Shown piece by piece: positions 1 to 4,446 of a stretch of 6,500 bases of DNA (positions are counted from its first letter, which is position 1; the number at the start of each line of letters is the position of its first letter). The stretch is taken from positions 1-6,500 of the forward strand of contig JAISCU010000336.1 of assembly GCA_031265345.1 (NCBI GenBank), in the 5' to 3' direction. A model generated the notes under the pieces. That model was not told the origin of the DNA, did not search any database, and worked only from the letters and a program-made list of their open reading frames with translations. This stretch comes from Bifidobacteriaceae bacterium. GTDB taxonomy: Bacteria > Actinomycetota > Actinomycetes > Actinomycetales > WQXJ01. Made by a program: the position numbers and the translations under genes.

Positions 1-1002
1 GGAGTCTCACAGTCGGCGGTGTCCTATGCGCTCAATGACAAACCGGGTGTCTCGGCGGAGACACGGGCACGCATCTTGACTGTCGCGAACGAGCTCTCCT
101 GGCGACCGTCGCGAACGGCTCGCTCGTTGGCCGGAAGGCGCGCGGGCGCGGTCGGCATGGTGTTCAACCGCCCACCGCAGTTGTTGGGTTTGGAGCCGTA
201 CTACATGGAGTTCATCTCCGGTGTGCTCGAAGTGCTGGCGGCGAGGGACTTCTTCCTGGTCACGAAGGTGGCCGCCACCTTGGACGAGGAGCTCGCGACC
301 TACCGCGCGTGGGCGTCCAGCAGCGAAGTCGACGGCGTTCTGTTGACGGACCTGGTCGAGGGCGACCCTCGCCCGGATCTGGTGCGGCAACTACGCTTGC
401 CGAACGTCGTTGTGGGACCGCAGCCGGATGATCAATCCCTGGCTCGGTGGACGGCGGACGCGGACGCCATCCGCGAAGTGGTGCGCTACCTCGCCGCTAT
501 CGGCCACCGGGACATCGCCCGGATCGCAGGCGCCGCCTCGTACTTGCATATCGGTGTCCGCACCAAGGCGATGAAGGAGGAGATGGCCGCATTGGGCCTC
601 GATCCGCCGGTCATCCTGAACACCGACCTCGGCCGCGAACAGGGCTTGCAGGCCACCCGCCGCCTGCTGTCCCAGCCGGATCGGCCAACGGCCATCATCT
701 ACGACAATGACGTCATGGCCGCCGTCGGCCTGAGCGTGGCGGCCGAGATGGGAGTCGAGGTGCCAGGCGACGTGTCGATGGTGGCGTGGGACAATTCGCT
801 GCTCAGCCAGTTGTCCCGTCCGCCGCTCACTTCGACGTCGGTCGAGGTCCGGCGCTATTCCATGAGCGTGGTCAGCGCGCTGCTGGAGTTGATCGATGGC
901 GACGAGCCGGAGTCGGGCCAGTTCGACGGGTTGGGGTTGACCGTGCGTGCCTCGACCGCTCGGCCCAGGGGCGCGTCCCAGATCCCCGCGCCGTCGGCCT
1001 GA
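1..1002 (+). CDS. LacI-family transcriptional regulator, 5' end outside window
   Basis: This is a DNA-binding repressor or activator of the LacI/GalR family, probably sensing a sugar or related small ligand. The reading frame is open from the first base, and its first residues GVSQSAVSYALNDKPGVS form the recognition part of the LacI helix-turn-helix, so only roughly the first 10-15 residues are missing. The hinge-helix motif TARSLAGRRAGAVG follows at about window residues 39-52. The rest is a periplasmic-binding-protein-like ligand domain, with VDGVLLTD, AIGHRDIARIAG, the DND segment near residue 235, and VPGDVSMVAWDNS followed by RPPLTSTSV near the C-terminus. The GTG at 19 lies inside the helix-turn-helix and is not the true start. 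The 333 visible residues fit the usual total of about 340. Targets cannot be read from this window; a link to the downstream glucan genes is possible but unsupported. Confidence 0.93.
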   Translation, partial: GVSQSAVSYALNDKPGVSAETRARILTVANELSWRPSRTARSLAGRRAGAVGMVFNRPPQLLGLEPYYMEFISGVLEVLAARDFFLVTKVAATLDEELATYRAWASSSEVDGVLLTDLVEGDPRPDLVRQLRLPNVVVGPQPDDQSLARWTADADAIREVVRYLAAIGHRDIARIAGAASYLHIGVRTKAMKEEMAALGLDPPVILNTDLGREQGLQATRRLLSQPDRPTAIIYDNDVMAAVGLSVAAEMGVEVPGDVSMVAWDNSLLSQLSRPPLTSTSVEVRRYSMSVVSALLELIDGDEPESGQFDGLGLTVRASTARPRGASQIPAPSA

Positions 1003-1041
1003 ATACGGGTTGCACGATGCCGCTCGGTTGGCCGGCCATCA
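1003..1041. other. Short non-coding spacer after the LacI gene
   Basis: No gene is visible here. The only structure is the 10-bp perfect palindrome TGGCCGGCCA at 1029-1038, just before the larger palindromic repeat. A short GC palindrome like this is expected by chance in such DNA, so no function is claimed. Confidence 0.4.
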
Positions 1042-1095
1042 GGGGACGGTTCCTCGACTAGTCACGGAACCGTCCCCCGAATAGTCGGGGGACGG
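1042..1095. repeat. REP-like palindromic repeat with two overlapping hairpins
   Basis: Two perfect inverted repeats share an arm. Hairpin A pairs GGGGACGGTTCC (1042-1053) with GGAACCGTCCCC (1066-1077), a 12-bp stem around a 12-nt loop that itself holds the palindrome GACTAGTC (1056-1063). Hairpin B pairs CCGTCCCCCGA (1070-1080) with TCGGGGGACGG (1085-1095), an 11-bp stem with the 4-nt loop ATAG. Bases 1070-1077 belong to both stems, so only one can form at a time. Read on the minus strand, a unit GACTA-N-TCG occurs twice, followed once by GGGGACGGTTCC and once by AGGAACCGTCCCC. The element lies between two convergent genes and has no T-run, so a classical intrinsic terminator is unlikely, although it could block or stabilise transcripts. 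Its form resembles REP/BIME elements; family identity is inferred from shape alone. Confidence 0.75.
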
Positions 1096-1127
1096 ATGTG
1101 GCGCGGTTGGACGACTGGAGAGTGTCG

Positions 1128-1301
1128 TCACCAGATTTCGGTCATGGGCGATGCCGCGCGGTCGGCGCGTATGTGGAGGCCTGCCGAAGGATCTCTCAAC
1201 TGCGTCTTGCCCTGTGAATCCAAGGCCTCGAACTCGTAGACATTGTTGCGAGTTTCTGTCCAGGCCCCCGCGACAGTGATCGAGGCTGCAATCATCTTCA
1301 T
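1128..1301 (-). CDS. Small hypothetical protein, 57 residues
   Basis: I do not recognise this protein. The frame starts MKMIAASITVAGAWTETRNN and ends ASPMTEIW, with a TGA stop at 1130-1128. Support for a real gene is a good Shine-Dalgarno sequence (AAAGGG on the minus strand, 1316-1311) about 9 nt before the ATG, and a balanced, protein-like composition with an alternating segment around VYEFEALDSQGKT. About 72% of third codon positions are G or C by my hand count, which is coding-like but seems lower than in the flanking genes, hinting at foreign origin or relaxed selection. The first 14 residues are mildly hydrophobic but too short and uncharged for a confident signal peptide. A second ATG two codons in (1295-1293) could also serve. 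It faces the LacI gene and is divergent from vapB. It could also be the remnant of a longer gene. Confidence 0.5.
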   Translation of the reverse strand: MKMIAASITVAGAWTETRNNVYEFEALDSQGKTQLRDPSAGLHIRADRAASPMTEIW

Positions 1302-1401
1302 CGTGGAGATCCCTTTCTGCTAGATCGAATGCCCCTGACTGTAGGGCAAGGATTGACACGAGGGGTCTGCTGCGAGCAGGCAGCTTCGTCCGGGAAATGG
1401 G
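1302..1401. other. Divergent intergenic region, left part
   Basis: No gene is visible. The segment must carry the promoter of the small minus-strand gene. A minus-strand TTGCCC (plus-strand GGGCAA, 1344-1349) is a possible -35, but no convincing -10 follows it. A TTGACA hexamer lies on the plus strand at 1353-1358 without a matching -10 at the usual distance. A small perfect hairpin CTGCT-GCG-AGCAG occupies 1367-1379. None of these sites is strong on its own. Confidence 0.3.
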
Positions 1402-1437
1402 TTGACCAGCGTTGGTCAAGTCCCGTAGAGTCGAACT
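1402..1437 (+). promoter_or_regulatory. vapB promoter with palindromic operator, leaderless layout
   Basis: A -35 hexamer TTGACC (1402-1407) and a -10 hexamer TAGAGT (1426-1431, the TANNNT form) are 18 bp apart. The expected transcription start is about 7 nt after the -10, which falls on the G of the vapB GTG at 1438, and no Shine-Dalgarno is present. This predicts a leaderless mRNA. A perfect inverted repeat TTGACCA-GCGT-TGGTCAA (1402-1419) covers the -35 and the start of the spacer. That is where the VapB-VapC complex would be expected to bind for autorepression, as is known for type II toxin-antitoxin operons. The operator role is inferred from position and symmetry. Confidence 0.68.
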
Positions 1438-1677
1438 GTGACAACTCTGACCAAGACTGTGAGCGTTTACGACGCGAAGACTCACCTGTCGCGCCTGCTG
1501 GTCGAGGTCGAGGCCGGTACGGAAGTGGCGATCACACGTAATGGACGGGCTGTCGCCAGACTCGTGGCGGCGAGCGCGAGTCCTCGGAAGCCGGGTCGAT
1601 GGGCGGGTTCAGGCTTCGTCGCCCCAGACGGATGGGATGAGTTCACGCCCGAGGACGCCGAGGCCTGGTTCGGCTGA
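1438..1677 (+). CDS. vapB: Type II antitoxin, Phd/YefM-family VapB
   Basis: This 79-residue protein is the labile antitoxin that binds and blocks the adjacent PIN-domain RNase and, with it, represses their shared promoter. The N-terminal half has the Phd/YefM DNA-binding pattern: VSVYDAKTHLSRLLVEVEAG at residues 8-27, then the strand pair EVAITRNGRAVARLV at 29-43. A Pro/Gly-rich linker (about 46-65) leads to the tail WDEFTPEDAEAWFG, typical of the toxin-wrapping C-terminus in VapC-associated members. The GTG at 1438 is chosen because the -10 element places the transcript start exactly there. An in-frame GTG at 1459 would cut into the first strand and also lacks a ribosome-binding site. The TGA stop overlaps the vapC ATG by one base, so the two are one translationally coupled operon. 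Confidence 0.88.
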   Translation: MTTLTKTVSVYDAKTHLSRLLVEVEAGTEVAITRNGRAVARLVAASASPRKPGRWAGSGFVAPDGWDEFTPEDAEAWFG

Positions 1678-2051
1678 TGCGGGTGCTTCTCGACACGAAC
1701 GTGCTGATCTGGTGGCTGATCGACGACCGTCGTCTGTCCGCGACGCATCGGGCGATCATCGAGGACGCGGACAACGAGGTCTTCGTGTCCGCCGTCTCCG
1801 CCGTCGAGGTGGCCATCAAGGCGGCCATCGGCAAGCTGCCGGACTTGCCCGAGCCGCTGACGGAGGCGGTGCCCGGGGAGGGCTTCAGGGAACTGCGGTT
1901 CTCGTTGGCCCACGCTGGAGCGGTTCGGACGCTGCCGCTGCACCACGCCGACCCTTTCGACCGCATGCTGATCGCCCAAGCCTTGGTCGAGGACCTGACG
2001 GTGCTCACGTCAGACGCTGCCTTCGCCGCTTACGGCGTGGCCTTGGCGTGA
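1677..2051 (+). CDS. vapC: Type II toxin, PIN-domain ribonuclease VapC
   Basis: This 124-residue protein is a Mg2+-dependent endoribonuclease of the VapC family. Relatives cleave tRNA or rRNA and stop translation; the target of this one cannot be told from sequence. The acidic active-site set looks complete: Asp6 in VLLDTNVLIWWL, Glu44 in SAVEVAIK, Asp92 and Asp95 in HHADPFDRMLIAQA, and Asp113 in VLTSDAAF. The length matches the family and no frameshift is seen, so the toxin is probably functional. The ATG (1677-1679) overlaps the antitoxin stop in TGATG, and no independent ribosome-binding site is evident, so translation likely depends on reinitiation after vapB. The 3' end converges on glgE with a 43-bp gap and no clear terminator between them apart from the hairpin inside the glgE end. 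Confidence 0.93.
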   Translation: MRVLLDTNVLIWWLIDDRRLSATHRAIIEDADNEVFVSAVSAVEVAIKAAIGKLPDLPEPLTEAVPGEGFRELRFSLAHAGAVRTLPLHHADPFDRMLIAQALVEDLTVLTSDAAFAAYGVALA

Positions 2052-2094
2052 CCTGAGGTTTGAGGGGCGCCTGGATGGCTCGGACTGGGCGCGC

Positions 2095-4350
2095 TCAGCC
2101 TTGTCCTGATGTCCTGGCGTAACCCGAGTTGGGGACTGTCCCCAACTCTGGTTCGACGTGGATCACGTGGCCGGGGAGCGCGTGCGGGTCGAGCCGGACG
2201 AAGGGACGGGCACCCCACTCGTAGGTCTCCCCGGACAGCAGGTCGTGGGCGCGGAAGGCGGGCCCGGCGGCATCGTCCAAATTGTGGGCCAGGCCGAGGG
2301 CCGCCAAGTCCAACTGGATGAACGACTCGCGGACGCTCGACGGGTCCAGGCTCAGGACCACCAGCACGGTGTCCGCCTGGCCGGTGGGGGAGTGCTCGGC
2401 AGCCAACCGCCGCGAATAGGCGACCACCGCGTCATCGGAAGTGGGATGGACGGTGACGTTGCGGAGGTGGCGCAGCGCGGGGTGAGAAGCCCGGATAGCG
2501 TTCAGCTTCCCCAACAGCCCCGACATGAAGACCGCCCGGGGGGAGGCGAAGTCGCGCTCCTTGTACTCGTACTTCTCGTTGTCGAGCTGTTCCTCGCTGC
2601 CCGGCCGGGCGACATCCTCGGCGAGCTCGTAGCCCGAATAGATGCCCCAAGTGGGAGCGTAGGTGGCGGCCAGGATCGCGCGGATCTTGAAGGCGTTCAA
2701 CCCGCCCTTCTGCATATAGGGCGTGAGGATGTCGTGGGTCGTCGGCCAGATCGCCGGGCGCAGGAAGGAGCCCTCCGGCCCCGCCAGCTCGGTCAAGTAG
2801 GAAAGCACTTCGGACTTGGTGTTGCGCCAAGCGAAGTAGGTGTAGGACTGGTGGAACCCGACCAGCGCTAGGGTCCGCATCATGGGCGGACGCGTGAAGG
2901 CCTCCGCCAGCGCCACGACGTCCGGCGCCTCCAGGGCCAGCTGCGCCAACAGCCGCTCCCAGAACGGCAACGGCTTGGTGTGCGGGTTGTCCACCCGCAG
3001 GATGGTCACGCCATGGGCTATCCACAGCCGCACGACCCTCAGGATCTCCTGGTAGATGCCCTCCGGGTCGTTGTCGAAATTGAGCGGATAGATGTCCTGG
3101 TACTTCTTGGGCGGGTTCTCCGCATACGCGATGGTGCCGTCCGGCAGGTGCGTGAACCACTCGGGGTGCTCGGTGACCCAGGGATGGTCGGGCGAGCATT
3201 GCAGCGCCAGGTCCAGCGCCACCTCCATGCCGTGCTCGCGCGCGCGCTCCACCAGGTAGTCGAAATCCTCGAAAGTGCCCAGGTCGGGATGGATCGCGTC
3301 ATGCCCGCCCGCCGCCGACCCGATCGCGTAGGGCGACCCAGGATCGCCCGGCAGCGCCTTCAGAGCGTTGTTGCGGCCCTTCCGGAAGGTCTCGCCGATC
3401 GGGTGGACGGGGGTCAGGTAGAGCACGTCGAAGCCCATGGCGGCGACACGTCCGATGCCGTCCGCGCAGGTCCGCAAGGTTCCGGAGACCCAGCCTCGGG
3501 CCGGGGAGAAGTACGCGCCAACCGAGCGCGGGAAGAGCTCGTACCAGTTGCCGACCAGGGCGCGCTCGCGTTGGACCCGCAAGCCGTAGGCGGCCGATTT
3601 GGTGACATGGTCGCGCAGGGGGTCGGCCTCCATGAGGGCCGCCACGGTTCCCTCGGTCGCCGCGGCCAGGCGTTCTTGCGGATTGAGGCCCCGGTCGCAG
3701 AGGCGGGCGGCGGCGGTCTCGAGGACGGCTTTGGGCTCGGCTGCGAGCCCGCGCCGCCCGGCCGCCCGCTTCATCACGCGCGCGCCCTCCGCGAAGACCG
3801 TCTCGACATCCTGGCCGACCGGCACTTTGATGAGCGCGTCGTGACGCCAGGACGAGTACGGATCGGCCCAGGCCTCGACCCGGAACGACCACTCCCCAGT
3901 CCGGTCCGGCACCAGTCTGCCCTCGAAGCGGGCGAGCCCGTGGTTGACCTCGGCCATGCGGACGGACGAATGGTCCCGACCGTCGGGCGAGATCAGGACG
4001 GCGGTCGCGCCCACGGAGTCGTGCCCCTCCTTGAAGACCGTGGCCGTGATCGGCACGGCTTCGCCGGGGACGGCGCGAGCGGGCCAGCGGCCGCCCTCGG
4101 CCACCGGGCCAACGTCTACCACGGGGATGCGGCCGATCCCGGCGAAGGGGGTGGCGCGGGGCCGCTTGGCGAGCGGCCCGACGGGTCGCGGCGAGCCCGC
4201 GGGCGGCATCGGCGGCGGTATTGGTTCGGGTGTCGCTTCGGATGTCGGTCGCCCAGTCGGTTGCGGCGTTGGCCGGGGCTTCGGGTGGGGTTTTGGCCGC
4301 GACGCGCGCGGCGGCGTCTGCTGGGTGGCCTTGGGTTCGCTCGGGCGCAT
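2095..4350 (-). CDS. glgE: Alpha-1,4-glucan:maltose-1-phosphate maltosyltransferase GlgE
   Basis: GlgE (EC 2.4.99.16, family GH13_3) is a cytosolic enzyme that extends linear alpha-1,4-glucans with maltosyl units from maltose-1-phosphate. Residues 1 to about 67 are a Pro/Arg/Thr-rich low-complexity extension. The family start GRIPVVDVGPVAEGGRWPAR begins near residue 73, and the beta-rich N-domain follows (FKEGHDSVGA, SFRVEAWADPYSSWRH). The barrel holds GFDVLYLTPVHPIGETFRKG (about 306-325), the phosphate-site motif AENPPKKYQDIYP (Asn412, Lys415, Tyr417), the nucleophile Asp454 in RVDNPHTKP, the acid/base Glu483 in LAEAFTRP and Asp540 in TTHDIL. From memory of the Streptomyces coelicolor enzyme (Asp394, Glu423, Asp480) the offset is a constant 60, so the catalytic core is intact. 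The ATG at 4350 has no Shine-Dalgarno but sits 7 nt after a TACGGT -10. The alternative Met48 would remove most of the extension. The last codons overlap a hairpin. Confidence 0.96.
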   Translation of the reverse strand: MRPSEPKATQQTPPRASRPKPHPKPRPTPQPTGRPTSEATPEPIPPPMPPAGSPRPVGPLAKRPRATPFAGIGRIPVVDVGPVAEGGRWPARAVPGEAVPITATVFKEGHDSVGATAVLISPDGRDHSSVRMAEVNHGLARFEGRLVPDRTGEWSFRVEAWADPYSSWRHDALIKVPVGQDVETVFAEGARVMKRAAGRRGLAAEPKAVLETAAARLCDRGLNPQERLAAATEGTVAALMEADPLRDHVTKSAAYGLRVQRERALVGNWYELFPRSVGAYFSPARGWVSGTLRTCADGIGRVAAMGFDVLYLTPVHPIGETFRKGRNNALKALPGDPGSPYAIGSAAGGHDAIHPDLGTFEDFDYLVERAREHGMEVALDLALQCSPDHPWVTEHPEWFTHLPDGTIAYAENPPKKYQDIYPLNFDNDPEGIYQEILRVVRLWIAHGVTILRVDNPHTKPLPFWERLLAQLALEAPDVVALAEAFTRPPMMRTLALVGFHQSYTYFAWRNTKSEVLSYLTELAGPEGSFLRPAIWPTTHDILTPYMQKGGLNAFKIRAILAATYAPTWGIYSGYELAEDVARPGSEEQLDNEKYEYKERDFASPRAVFMSGLLGKLNAIRASHPALRHLRNVTVHPTSDDAVVAYSRRLAAEHSPTGQADTVLVVLSLDPSSVRESFIQLDLAALGLAHNLDDAAGPAFRAHDLLSGETYEWGARPFVRLDPHALPGHVIHVEPELGTVPNSGYARTSGQG
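2126..2148. repeat. Perfect hairpin inside the 3' end of glgE
   Basis: GAGTTGGGGA (2126-2135) is the exact inverse of TCCCCAACTC (2139-2148), giving a 10-bp stem with a 3-nt loop. It covers glgE codons 735-742, which encode ELGTVPNS, about 30 bp before the stop. It shares the segment AGT(C/T)GGGGAC with the repeat at 1042-1095 and, like it, lies between convergent genes. It has no T-run. I read it as a single REP-type palindrome that landed in or near the glgE end. It could also act as a weak bidirectional barrier for vapC and glgE transcripts. Confidence 0.7.
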
Positions 4351-4363
4351 AATTAATACCGTA
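4351..4363 (-). promoter_or_regulatory. Candidate leaderless glgE promoter
   Basis: On the minus strand the hexamer TACGGT (4363-4358, TANNNT form) is followed by the 7-nt AT-rich stretch ATTAATT and then the glgE ATG. This would place the transcript start on or next to the start codon. No Shine-Dalgarno and no clear -35 are visible. The -10 is embedded in the perfect 8-bp palindrome CCGTACGG (4359-4366). An alternative reading uses the AT-rich TATTAA as the -10, which would put the transcript start inside the annotated gene and favour the later Met48 start. Confidence 0.4.
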
Positions 4364-4399
4364 CGGGATCACGGCGGCCCGGCGCCTCCGTGCTCGCGG

Positions 4400-4423
4400 G
4401 GCAAGCGACCTACGTCCCTTGCC
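4400..4423. promoter_or_regulatory. Inverted repeat in the glgE-glgP divergent region
   Basis: GGCAAG (4400-4405) and CTTGCC (4418-4423) form a perfect 6-bp inverted repeat separated by 12 bp. It lies between the two divergent promoters, where a shared regulator would bind. CTTGC-type half-sites recall those of some actinobacterial LacI-family sugar regulators such as MalR, but that comparison is from memory and the match is short. Chance symmetry is not excluded. Confidence 0.3.
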
Positions 4424-4433
4424 AAAATGGGAG

Positions 4434-4446
4434 TAGGCTCCAGCGG
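4434..4446 (+). promoter_or_regulatory. Candidate leaderless glgP promoter
   Basis: TAGGCT (4434-4439, TANNNT form) ends 7 nt before the glgP GTG at 4447, which would start the transcript at the start codon. A GGGAG (4429-4433) lies 13 nt upstream of the GTG, too far for a typical Shine-Dalgarno. TTGCCA at 4419-4424 is too close to act as the -35 for this -10. Confidence 0.4.

Noticed and set aside
19..21. GTG at 19 as start of the LacI-family gene
   Set aside because: The frame is open upstream to base 1 and encodes GVSQSA of the helix-turn-helix, so the true start lies outside the window.
1042..1095. Intrinsic terminator for the LacI gene
   Set aside because: The stems are strong but no U-run follows on either strand, and two overlapping stems with shared arms fit a repeat element better.
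1039..1485. Minus-strand open frame of 148 codons across the intergenic region
   Set aside because: It runs through the palindromic repeat, the vapB promoter and the vapB start, has no ribosome-binding site at its start, and competes with the better-supported 57-residue frame.
1541..2056. Plus-strand open frame overlapping vapB and vapC in another frame
   Set aside because: Its translation is Arg/Gly/Ala-rich low complexity and it conflicts with two clear family members.
1042..2148. CRISPR array or insertion sequence with terminal inverted repeats
   Set aside because: There is no regular repeat-spacer pattern, no transposase gene between the palindromes, and the two palindromes are not copies of each other as IS ends would be.
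2980..4356. Long plus-strand open frame of 458 codons opposite glgE
   Set aside because: It is exactly antisense to glgE, whose family motifs and catalytic residues are unmistakable. Its translation is Arg/Gly/Val-rich without any domain, as expected for a shadow frame in high-GC DNA.
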